Source: Sulfurimonas sp.
Lineage (GTDB): Bacteria; Campylobacterota; Campylobacteria; Campylobacterales; Sulfurimonadaceae
Assembly: GCF_023229025.1 (NCBI RefSeq)
Contig: NZ_JALOAA010000069.1
Location: 1-5,490 of the forward strand
DNA: 5,490 nt
Direction of reading: 5' to 3'
Part shown: in pieces, positions 1 to 5,490 of the stretch
Layout of the letters: every line of letters begins with the position of its first letter
Numbering within the stretch: the first letter of the stretch is position 1
Notes under the pieces: model-generated
What the model was told of the DNA's origin: nothing
What the model saw: the letters and a program-made list of their open reading frames with translations, nothing else
Database searches by the model: none
Translations under genes and position numbers: made by a program

Positions 1-1
1 G

Positions 2-1222
2 TATCTTGATTACTTTGGTGTAGGATACACGACCTTTAAAGATGCAAACAAAATAGCTCTTCTTCAAAAAGATGTAAACTACAACCTGCTTTTTGTTGAT
101 TATGACTATGCAAATGAAGAGACTCTTGAGGAGCTTTCAAAACTGCCTCAGGAGCTTATTGTTTTAACAAAATCAAACCTAATGAAAAAAATAGATAGTT
201 TAGGTCTTGATATATTTAAGGTCTTATACGAACCTCTGCATGCCTCAAAGATAAAGCAAACGCTTGAAAACTATGTTATGTCAAATGCTTCGACACAAGT
301 TGTTAAAAAAGTGTCTCGCAAAAAATTTGACCTCAACACATCAAGATTTGTTGCAAATGTTTTGGTTGCAGAAGATAATATTATAAATCAAAAACTTATT
401 CAAAGAACACTTGAAGACTTAGGACTAAATGTTACAATAGCAAATAACGGTCTTGATGCATTTCAAAAAAGAAAAGATGAAAATTTTGATTTGATTTTCA
501 TGGATATACAGATGCCGTTTTTAGACGGTGTTGAAGCAACGGCTGAGATTTTAGAGTGGGAAGAGGATTATGAGCAGCCGCATGTTCCTATTGTTGCCCT
601 AACCGCAAATGCACTCAAGGGCGATAGAGAAAAATTCCTAGCAGCAGGACTTGATGAGTATACAACTAAGCCTTTGGTGCGTTCAGAAATAATCTCGGTT
701 CTAAATCACTTTTTAGCAAACCATATAGTTGAAGTCAAAGATTTAGCAAATAGTCATACACAAGAAGAAGAGCATAAAGAGGATAGCAGTAGCAGTGCTA
801 CACAAGAAGCAATTATAGAAAAACTAGCTGAAGCAGTAGAGCACCCAGATGAAGCGGAGTATAGAGCAGATATACTTTTAGCAAAAAAGAGTGACTTTGA
901 AACAAGACTCTACACAAAAATCATAGAGGGAATGGGGCTTACTTATGAAGTTGTCTCTTCACCTATAGATTTTAGAGAACTGGTTGAAAACTACTCTTAC
1001 AAAGTTGTTCTTTTTGACAAAGAGTACAATGATTTAGATTTAGCCAACATCTCTTCAAGCATTAGAAATTTAAGCAGTTCAAGCGGTCTTGATTCTCATA
1101 TTGTACTTATTGATGACTCTATAGACAAAAATGCAACACAGCAGCAAGAGTATGTAGATGAAATTATTAACAATGTAGTAAACAGAGAACTACTTCAATC
1201 TCTGTTTAACAAATATGCTTAA
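2..1222 (+). CDS. Hybrid sensor histidine kinase, C-terminal part (pseudo-receiver, receiver, pseudo-receiver), 5' truncated by window
   Basis: The frame is open from base 2 with no stop, so the ATG at 182 is internal and the real start lies off the left edge; 406 residues are visible (numbered here from base 2). Residues about 1-92 form a receiver-like fold with an Asp in FVDYD (D33), but Glu (E77, in LYEPL) replaces the invariant Lys. Residues about 119-240 are a canonical receiver: acidic pair E124-D125, phospho-acceptor D168 in FMDIQMP, T201 in ALTANA, K223 in TTKPL. A Ser/Glu-rich linker follows (about 250-280, including an agcagt tandem pair at 785-796). Residues about 288-406 are a second receiver-like domain that aligns without gaps to the first part of the canonical one but has lost the acidic pair (K295-K296), the Thr (D371) and the Lys (N391). 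Tandem receivers of this kind follow the kinase core in BarA/GacS-type hybrid kinases; that core is not visible, so the kinase call is inferred. No HPt domain is seen. It lies 14 nt upstream of a response regulator, probably in the same operon. A multi-receiver regulator without a kinase core is the main alternative. Confidence 0.85.
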   Translation, partial: YLDYFGVGYTTFKDANKIALLQKDVNYNLLFVDYDYANEETLEELSKLPQELIVLTKSNLMKKIDSLGLDIFKVLYEPLHASKIKQTLENYVMSNASTQVVKKVSRKKFDLNTSRFVANVLVAEDNIINQKLIQRTLEDLGLNVTIANNGLDAFQKRKDENFDLIFMDIQMPFLDGVEATAEILEWEEDYEQPHVPIVALTANALKGDREKFLAAGLDEYTTKPLVRSEIISVLNHFLANHIVEVKDLANSHTQEEEHKEDSSSSATQEAIIEKLAEAVEHPDEAEYRADILLAKKSDFETRLYTKIIEGMGLTYEVVSSPIDFRELVENYSYKVVLFDKEYNDLDLANISSSIRNLSSSSGLDSHIVLIDDSIDKNATQQQEYVDEIINNVVNRELLQSLFNKYA

Positions 1223-1236
1223 AAAGGTAAGATAAA

Positions 1237-1611
1237 ATGTCAAAAGAATTAATAGTATTAGCAGTGGATGACGACATGATAAACCTTAAGCTTCTTAAAT
1301 CGATGCTTATGAAAAACCCAAATGTAAAAGAGGTTATTGAAGCAAAAAACGGAGTTGAAGCTATTGATATCATAAAAACAAGAAGTGATATAAATCTTGT
1401 ACTTTTAGATATCATCATGCCTGTTATGAACGGACTTGAAATGCTTAAGATTGTACGCTCTGATGAGAATATTGAGCAGGTTCCAATTATTGTATTAACT
1501 ACGGATGAGACTAAAAAAACAGAAGCCCTAGAGCTTGGAGCAAATAGTTTCTTAATGAAACCTATAAGAAACAGTGAACTGACTCAAAGAATAGACTCAA
1601 TTACTATCTAA
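1237..1611 (+). CDS. Single-domain CheY-like response regulator
   Basis: This 124-residue protein is one receiver domain with no DNA-binding or enzymatic output domain. All phosphorylation residues are present: acidic cluster D11-D13 in AVDDD, phospho-acceptor D58 in LLDIIMP, T88 in VLTTDE and K108 in LMKPI. F105 occupies the place of the switch aromatic (Tyr106 in E. coli CheY). The start at 1237 has an AAGG ribosome-binding site at 1224-1227, nine bases upstream. The gene begins 14 nt after the hybrid kinase fragment, so the two are very probably co-transcribed; the natural inference is that this protein receives or drains phosphoryl groups from that kinase. It could instead act on the flagellar motor like CheY, but the N-terminal VDDDMINLKLL is not the usual VDDSxxMR of chemotaxis CheY, so I do not assign cheY. 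Confidence 0.92.
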   Translation: MSKELIVLAVDDDMINLKLLKSMLMKNPNVKEVIEAKNGVEAIDIIKTRSDINLVLLDIIMPVMNGLEMLKIVRSDENIEQVPIIVLTTDETKKTEALELGANSFLMKPIRNSELTQRIDSITI

Positions 1612-1615
1612 GCCA

Positions 1616-1656
1616 AGAAGAGGTTTTACACTAAGATGTGTTTTAAAACCTCTTCT
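1616..1656. terminator. Perfect 13-bp inverted repeat between converging genes, candidate bidirectional terminator
   Basis: AGAAGAGGTTTTA (1616-1628) is exactly complementary to TAAAACCTCTTCT (1644-1656). Inside it, CAC (1629-1631) can pair with GTG (1638-1640), leaving a 6-nt loop and a 3-nt bulge. The hairpin starts 5 nt after the response-regulator stop codon; its right half encodes the last residues of lon and its left arm contains the lon stop at 1626-1628. Position and symmetry suit a shared terminator for converging operons. Neither strand has a run of Ts after the stem and the stem is not GC-rich, so intrinsic termination would be weak; it may instead protect mRNA 3' ends. Confidence 0.45.
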
Positions 1657-4037
1657 ATTCTACTAACACCGATTATCTCAAGTGAATCCCTTACCTCTTT
1701 TGGAATATCCTCTAAGTCTCTCTCAAGATTTTTTATAGGAATAAGCACCTTGCTCATATCTGCTTGATGCGCGGCTATTAACTTCTCCCTAAGCCCGCCT
1801 ATCGGAAGAACCTCGCCGCTTAATGAGACTTCACCGGTCATCGCAATTTCTGAGCGAATTTTTCTAGAACTCAAAATCGAAGATATAACGCTTACCATAG
1901 CGATACCGGCGCTCGGACCATCTTTTGGAGTTGCACCGTCTGGAACATGTACATGTAAATCATAACGCTTATAGACTTCACTTGAGTCAACTATTGCTTT
2001 CTCTTCCCTCTCTTTAATTGTAAGTGGAATGTTTTGCGCATCTATCTTTAGTTTTTTAGTATCTATCAATGTCTTTACTACACTATAAGCTATTAGCGCC
2101 GACTCTTTCATGACATCACCAAGGCTACCTGTTAGCTGCATAGTACCCTTGCCTTTTATACGAATACTCTCAATTTTTAAGACATCACCGCCTACTGCCG
2201 TCCATGCAAGACCGTTAACAACTCCAACAACCGGAACTTTTGTTGTTTTTTCTATCTCAAAGATTGTTTTATCAAAATAGTCTTTGAGATTTTTTAGAGT
2301 CAAAGAGACTTTGCTGATTTCAGAATTCTCAAGTATCTCACGAGCAACTTTTCTTGACATATTTGCAAGACGATGGCGAAGATTACGTACACCTGCTTCA
2401 CGCGTATAGCTATGAATAAGCTCTTTAAGTGCAGGTTTTGAGATGCTAAGCTCTGATTTTCGCAGTCCATGTTTTTTAAGCTCTTGGGGGATAAGGTATC
2501 TTGATGCTATCTCATACTTCTCCTGTGGGGTATATGAGCTTATAGTTATAAACTCCATTCTATCACGAAGCGGTGCCGGAATCCGACCCACCTCATTAGC
2601 AGTCGCTATAAAAATCACTTTGCTTAAATCAATATTGAAGTTAAGATAGTAGTCTCTAAACTCCTTGTTTTGTTCAGGGTCAAGTATCTCTAAAAGTGCA
2701 GCAGTTGGATCGCCTCTTCCTGTCTTTGCCACTTTATCAATCTCATCGAGCACAACTACGGGATTCATTTTTTTAGCATCTATAATACCCTGAACAATTC
2801 GTCCAGGCATTGCACCGACATATGTTCTTCTATGCCCTCTTAACTCATTTACATCCTCTAGTCCACCAAGAGCGATCCTCACAAGAGGACGCTTGAGTGC
2901 TTCTGCTATAGAGTTTGCCAACGATGTTTTACCAACACCGGGAGGTCCTGAAAAACAGATGATTGCACCGGAATTTCCCTTTATGCCTCTTAACTCCATT
3001 AACTCTTTTACGGCAAAAAACTCTGTTATTCTATCTTTTGGTTTCTCTAAAGAGAAGTGATCTTTGTCGAGCTGATTTTGTACTTCACTAATCTTGAGCT
3101 TCTTTTTGCTCTCATCCCCAAAGGGAATATCCAAAGCCCACTCCAGATAAGTCTGCGTCATTGAGGCATCGGAAGAGTCAGGATGCATGCGAGAGAATCT
3201 CTCTATCTGCTTATTTATCTCTTTATATGCCTCCTCGTCCATCTTCTCTTTTTTAGCTTCAAGTTTTTTGCGATACTCCTCTATCTCTTCATCTCTTGAA
3301 GTATCGCTTCCGAGCTCTTTTTGAATCTGCTTTAGCTGCTCTTTTAAGAAGTACTCTTTATTTACCTTCTCAATGTGCGTATGCACTTTTGAGCGAATCT
3401 CTTTTTGAAGCTTATTAGCTTCTATTTCGTCAATTAAATACTCAATTAAATCCAAAAATCTCTTCTCGGTATTTGCCTCTACAAAAAGGTTATAAGCCTG
3501 CTCTTTTTTTAGCTTAACAGTGCTGCAAATTAGGTCAATTATGCGATTGTGGTCATGGTTTTCTTCTATAGTTCTAAGCAAATCCGGAGGAAAATAGTTA
3601 CTAACGCTTGCAAGCGTTCGTACTTTTTCTCGAACTACTTCAAGGATTGCATCTATCTTTAGAGAGTTTACATTTGTTGCCTTGATAACCTCCACATGAG
3701 CTATAAGCGGGTCATCTGAAACCTTGTAAGCAACTTTTGCACGTGCTATGCCTTGAAAAAGAACCTTTACTCTTCCATCCGGAAGTGCAACTTTTCTCAT
3801 AATAGAGCCTACAACACCTGCGTTGTAGAGTGATTCAAAATCTCTCTCTCCTTCATGTGAGGGCTTTGTAGGACAAACTATAACTAAAGAGCTCTCCTCT
3901 ATAGCTTTAGTAGCCGCTTTTATATTGTTCTCATCGCTTAAAAAAAGCGGCGAAATCATAAATGGATATAAAAAAAGTTCATCCTCTGCTATTATTGGAA
4001 TATCAGCGGGAAATTCACTATAATCACTAAGCTTCAT
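1626..4037 (-). CDS. lon: ATP-dependent protease Lon
   Basis: This is a complete 803-residue Lon (E. coli Lon is 784), a cytoplasmic AAA+ serine protease that unfolds and degrades misfolded and regulatory proteins. Domains in order: N-terminal substrate-binding LAN domain, about 10-205; long helical/coiled segment, about 205-285, with the typical EYFLKEQLKQIQKELG; AAA+ module with Walker A GPPGVGKT (364-371), pore-loop region RGHRRTYVGAMPG (400-412), Walker B VVVLDEID (427-434), sensor-1 N481 in FIATAN and an arginine-finger region PLRDRME (489-495); sensor-2 helix near GVRNLRHRLA (549-558); protease domain from about 600. The catalytic dyad is S709 in KDGPSAG and K752 in GGLREK; their 43-residue spacing equals that of S679/K722 in E. 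coli. All key residues are intact. The ATG at 4037 lies inside the end of bamD, with a GGGAG Shine-Dalgarno nine bases upstream. No own promoter is evident, so expression probably depends on the bamD promoter. Confidence 0.98.
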   Translation of the reverse strand: MKLSDYSEFPADIPIIAEDELFLYPFMISPLFLSDENNIKAATKAIEESSLVIVCPTKPSHEGERDFESLYNAGVVGSIMRKVALPDGRVKVLFQGIARAKVAYKVSDDPLIAHVEVIKATNVNSLKIDAILEVVREKVRTLASVSNYFPPDLLRTIEENHDHNRIIDLICSTVKLKKEQAYNLFVEANTEKRFLDLIEYLIDEIEANKLQKEIRSKVHTHIEKVNKEYFLKEQLKQIQKELGSDTSRDEEIEEYRKKLEAKKEKMDEEAYKEINKQIERFSRMHPDSSDASMTQTYLEWALDIPFGDESKKKLKISEVQNQLDKDHFSLEKPKDRITEFFAVKELMELRGIKGNSGAIICFSGPPGVGKTSLANSIAEALKRPLVRIALGGLEDVNELRGHRRTYVGAMPGRIVQGIIDAKKMNPVVVLDEIDKVAKTGRGDPTAALLEILDPEQNKEFRDYYLNFNIDLSKVIFIATANEVGRIPAPLRDRMEFITISSYTPQEKYEIASRYLIPQELKKHGLRKSELSISKPALKELIHSYTREAGVRNLRHRLANMSRKVAREILENSEISKVSLTLKNLKDYFDKTIFEIEKTTKVPVVGVVNGLAWTAVGGDVLKIESIRIKGKGTMQLTGSLGDVMKESALIAYSVVKTLIDTKKLKIDAQNIPLTIKEREEKAIVDSSEVYKRYDLHVHVPDGATPKDGPSAGIAMVSVISSILSSRKIRSEIAMTGEVSLSGEVLPIGGLREKLIAAHQADMSKVLIPIKNLERDLEDIPKEVRDSLEIIGVSRIEEVLKHILV

Positions 4038-4905
4038 AACTTTTCACTCCCTTTTTTAAATCAATATTAGCAGAAAACGGATTTAAAAAATCATACCAAC
4101 TTGAGTCATCATCGCTCTTTGGTTTTTCTGCCTCTTGCTCTTTTTCTTCAATCTCTACTACTTCAATCTCTTTTACTTCATCCTCTTCAGAGATAGAGTT
4201 TCTAGAAACAACGCTTTTTGTATCAGGTATCATAAAATCATACCAACTAGAGGTACCGTCGCCCTCAAACCAAGCACGATACCATGGAGCCACCGCTCTG
4301 TCAACTTCTGAAGAGTCTATCCACGGCTGCGGGTTTATGCTTTTGTAGTACTCTGCGCTTTTTGGTTTATCTAGCCTCTCATACAGGTCAGAAATCTCTT
4401 CATTAAGTACATATTGGGCTAGATATAGGCGTATGAGCATTGTATTTACAACCTCTAAATACATGGAGTCCGGATAGTTTAGTTTAAATTTTTCTCCCTC
4501 TATTATCGCCTCGTCTATCAAGGCTTGATCACGTCTTGGATTTGGTAGTGCTTTATATTTTGCTTTTATTTTTAGAAACTCTGCTTCCTCTTTTTCATTT
4601 GGAGTTGCATATCTTTTTATATACTCATCTAAAAAATACTCACTCAAGAGATACTCCTCATGGTACATATGTGCGATTGCAAGTATCATGGTGGCTTCAG
4701 GGAGCAGCGGAGAACCTATATGTTCACCTTGAAGTGAGCTGTAGTAGCTGTCTGCCTTCTCCAAATCTCCGCTAGAGACACTCTGCGTTATCTTGGAGTA
4801 CCAGTACATGGCAGGTTTATTATACTCTTCAATCTCTTTTGAGCAACTTGTGAAAAGTAGTATTAGCAACGCCATGGCAGCTACTATGTAAGTTTTATAT
4901 TTCAT
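4027..4905 (-). CDS. bamD: Outer-membrane assembly lipoprotein BamD (ComL/YfiO family) with a C-terminal extension
   Basis: This 292-residue lipoprotein is probably the BamD subunit of the BAM complex, which inserts beta-barrel proteins into the outer membrane. The N-terminus has Lys residues, a hydrophobic stretch (7-18) and a lipobox-like LFTSC, with C21 as the lipidated cysteine. Residues about 32-200 are helical and TPR-like, with YWYSKITQSVSSGDLEKADSYYSSL-type helical hairpins and PLLPEATMILAIAHMYHEEYLLSEYFLDEYIKRY, the usual BamD pattern. After about residue 205 comes an aromatic stretch (PWYRAWF, 207-213), then SSWYDF (219-224), a Glu/Lys-rich linker (239-267) and a second SSWYDF (268-273). 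This tail makes the protein longer than the 245-residue E. coli BamD and is not part of the TPR core. The start at 4905 fits the signal peptide and has AGGA nine bases upstream (4915-4918). It overlaps lon by 11 nt and diverges from fliW. The bamD call rests on the lipobox, TPR-like core and conserved neighbourhood; the function of the extension is unknown. Confidence 0.88.
   Translation of the reverse strand: MKYKTYIVAAMALLILLFTSCSKEIEEYNKPAMYWYSKITQSVSSGDLEKADSYYSSLQGEHIGSPLLPEATMILAIAHMYHEEYLLSEYFLDEYIKRYATPNEKEEAEFLKIKAKYKALPNPRRDQALIDEAIIEGEKFKLNYPDSMYLEVVNTMLIRLYLAQYVLNEEISDLYERLDKPKSAEYYKSINPQPWIDSSEVDRAVAPWYRAWFEGDGTSSWYDFMIPDTKSVVSRNSISEEDEVKEIEVVEIEEKEQEAEKPKSDDDSSWYDFLNPFSANIDLKKGVKSYEA
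4047..4051 (-). promoter_or_regulatory. lon ribosome-binding site inside the bamD coding end
   Basis: The reverse strand reads GGGAG here, nine bases before the lon ATG, and lies within the last codons of bamD. The lon start overlaps the bamD stop (TAG at 4029-4027) by 11 nt, so ribosomes finishing bamD end within the lon initiation region. This supports translational coupling and confirms the lon start. Confidence 0.75.
4087..4248 (-). repeat. In-frame duplicated SSWYDF-coding motif in the bamD tail
   Basis: The 15-base string aaaatcataccaact occurs at 4087-4101 and again at 4234-4248, exactly 147 nt (49 codons) apart and in the same reading frame. The encoded copies are SSWYDFMIPD (219-228) and SSWYDFLNPF (268-277), identical over six residues and sharing the Pro at position nine. 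The intervening segment is charged and low in complexity. The shared DNA string suggests a fairly recent duplication or strong constraint. Confidence 0.8.
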
Positions 4906-4936
4906 TAAATTAGTTCCTAGTTATAAATAGGTTGAT

Positions 4937-4942
4937 ATTTTA
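4937..4942 (-). promoter_or_regulatory. Candidate -10 element for bamD-lon
   Basis: The reverse strand reads TAAAAT, matching the TAWAAT -10 pattern typical of Campylobacterota vegetative promoters, which often lack a clear -35 box. A start about seven bases downstream would give a leader of roughly 25 nt that contains the AGGA ribosome-binding site. AT-richness makes chance matches common, so this is tentative. Confidence 0.45.
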
Positions 4943-4992
4943 TCTAAAAGATATATAACACTCATTAAACTAGGTATATTTTATGCTTAAAG

Positions 4993-5001
4993 TGCTACAA
5001 T
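4993..5001 (+). promoter_or_regulatory. Candidate extended -10 promoter for fliW
   Basis: The sequence TGCTACAAT is an extended -10 (TGn followed by TACAAT, one mismatch to TATAAT), with AT-rich DNA upstream and no convincing -35 box. Transcription would begin near 5008, giving a leader of about 20 nt that includes the AAGGG ribosome-binding site. A start here would put the ATGs at 4983 and 5013 outside or at the very edge of the transcript, in agreement with the FliW start at 5028. Confidence 0.45.
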
Positions 5002-5017
5002 TAGCGAAATATATGAG

Positions 5018-5022
5018 AAGGG
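5018..5022 (+). promoter_or_regulatory. Ribosome-binding site that fixes the fliW start
   Basis: AAGGG lies five bases before the ATG at 5028. The same bases fall inside the longer open frame beginning at 4983, whose ATG has no comparable site. This and the match of MKFDICVPILGFE to the usual FliW N-terminus decide the start. Confidence 0.75.
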
Positions 5023-5027
5023 TTTTG

Positions 5028-5408
5028 ATGAAATTTGATATTTGTGTGCCTATTTTAGGCTTCGAACATGTTAAAAAAGTAAGTTTGGAAAAAATTGACG
5101 ATATTTTTATGAAAATGAGATCTGAGAATGAAGAGCATATATCTTTTACTCTTATAGACCCTTTTGTCTTAAGAGAGTATGATTTTGAGGTCTCAGACAC
5201 CATACAAGAGCTACTTCAAATAGATAAAAATTCAAATCTAATTATATTAAATATCGTACTTATTCAGTCGCCTATTGAAAACTCTGTTGTAAACTTCATA
5301 AGTCCTATGATTTTCAACACAGACAACAACAGAGCCGCCCAAGTAATTTTAAGCGACTCCCCCGAATACGGCGTAGCAGAGAAGATTTCTGATTTTTTGA
5401 AAAAATAG
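5028..5408 (+). CDS. fliW: Flagellar assembly factor FliW
   Basis: This 126-residue protein matches FliW in length (129 in C. jejuni) and in its landmarks: PILGFE at 8-13, the SFTLIDPFVLREYDFEV segment at 39-55, VNFISPMIFN at 88-97 and AAQVIL at 103-108, ending in FLKK. From family knowledge, FliW is a small cytoplasmic protein that binds flagellin and also binds CsrA; free FliW relieves CsrA repression of flagellin mRNA, so flagellin synthesis is tied to its export. The open frame could extend to ATGs at 4983 or 5013, but those add residues absent from the family and lack a ribosome-binding site. It diverges from bamD across 122 bp, the arrangement I recall in C. jejuni. No csrA or flagellin gene lies in the window. 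Confidence 0.95.
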   Translation: MKFDICVPILGFEHVKKVSLEKIDDIFMKMRSENEEHISFTLIDPFVLREYDFEVSDTIQELLQIDKNSNLIILNIVLIQSPIENSVVNFISPMIFNTDNNRAAQVILSDSPEYGVAEKISDFLKK

Positions 5409-5427
5409 ATTTCTAATAGATGTCATA

Positions 5428-5433
5428 TATAAT
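5428..5433 (+). promoter_or_regulatory. Possible -10 element downstream of fliW
   Basis: A perfect TATAAT lies 20 nt after the fliW stop in an 82-nt gene-free tail (5409-5490), and a second -10-like TAAAAT lies at 5482-5487. Either could serve a rightward gene beyond the edge; by synteny with C. jejuni that gene might be proC. There is no -35 box and the region is very AT-rich, so this is weak. I see no coding sequence or stable RNA in this tail. Confidence 0.25.
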
Positions 5434-5490
5434 TAAAACTTCCAAGCAAAACATTAAGCAACTATTAAGCTTACTTATATATAAAATGCT

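Noticed and set aside
182..184. ATG at 182 as the start of the first gene
   Set aside because: The frame is open to the left edge and bases 2-181 encode the first part of a receiver-like fold (FVDYD, LIVLTKS), so 182 is an internal Met.
1206..1418. Reverse-strand open frame of 70 codons across the response-regulator start
   Set aside because: It lies antisense to two well-supported receiver genes, has no family resemblance and no ribosome-binding site.
4100..4120. HspR-type operator (HAIR), suggested by CTTGAGT at 4100-4106 upstream of lon
   Set aside because: The required second half (ACTCAAG after 7 bases) is absent, with only about 3 of 7 matches, and the site lies in bamD coding sequence where CTTGAG encodes part of the SSWYDF region.
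4536..4775. Forward open frame of 79 codons inside bamD, plus similar ones at 2443-2649 (lon) and, reverse, 4970-5203 (fliW)
   Set aside because: All are antisense shadows of clearly conserved genes and show no recognisable protein features.
4987..5010. Sigma-28 (FliA) promoter for fliW: TTAAAGTGCT followed by CGAAAT
   Set aside because: Both boxes are partial matches, but the gap between them is about four bases too short for a sigma-28 promoter. The extended -10 TGCTACAAT is the simpler reading.
4983..5027. N-terminal extension of FliW from the ATG at 4983 or 5013
   Set aside because: The extra residues are not part of the FliW family, those ATGs lack a ribosome-binding site, and the AAGGG at 5018-5022 serves the ATG at 5028.
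5486..5488. ATG at 5486 as the start of the next gene
   Set aside because: There is no ribosome-binding site upstream and it overlaps a -10-like TAAAAT; only one further complete base pair of codon sequence is visible, so no call is possible.

Overview
The window is AT-rich, gene-dense DNA with short intergenic gaps. Its gene content and order point to a Campylobacterota (former Epsilonproteobacteria) bacterium, probably Sulfurimonas-like. The strongest clue is the block fliW (rightward) diverging from bamD-lon (leftward), the same local order and orientation I recall from Campylobacter jejuni (Cj1075, Cj1074c, Cj1073c). The genus is an inference from protein style, not from a marker gene.

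Layout, left to right. (1) Bases 2-1222, + strand: the C-terminal part of a large hybrid sensor histidine kinase, whose kinase core lies off the left edge. The visible part holds a degenerate receiver, a canonical receiver, and a second degenerate receiver at the extreme C-terminus. (2) Bases 1237-1611, + strand: a stand-alone CheY-like response regulator, 14 nt downstream and almost certainly co-transcribed. (3) Bases 1616-1656: a perfect 13-bp inverted repeat at the point where the two-component operon and lon converge, overlapping the lon stop codon. (4) Bases 4037-1626, - strand: a complete Lon protease. (5) Bases 4905-4027, - strand: a BamD-type outer-membrane assembly lipoprotein, overlapping lon by 11 nt, with an unusual C-terminal extension carrying a duplicated SSWYDF motif. 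(6) Bases 4906-5027: a 122-bp divergent promoter region. (7) Bases 5028-5408, + strand: the flagellar assembly factor FliW, starting later than the longest open frame. (8) Bases 5409-5490: AT-rich DNA with no gene, possibly the promoter region of the next gene.

Functionally there are two modules. The left one is a phosphorelay in which the kinase output probably passes through one working receiver and may reach the neighbouring single-domain regulator. The right one couples envelope biogenesis (BamD) with protein quality control (Lon) on one transcript, and shares its promoter region with a flagellin-binding CsrA antagonist (FliW). Nothing here looks like a mobile element, CRISPR array or defence island. 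The less ordinary points are the pseudo-receiver/receiver/pseudo-receiver tail, in which the last domain has Lys-Lys in place of the acidic pair, and the BamD C-terminal repeat.
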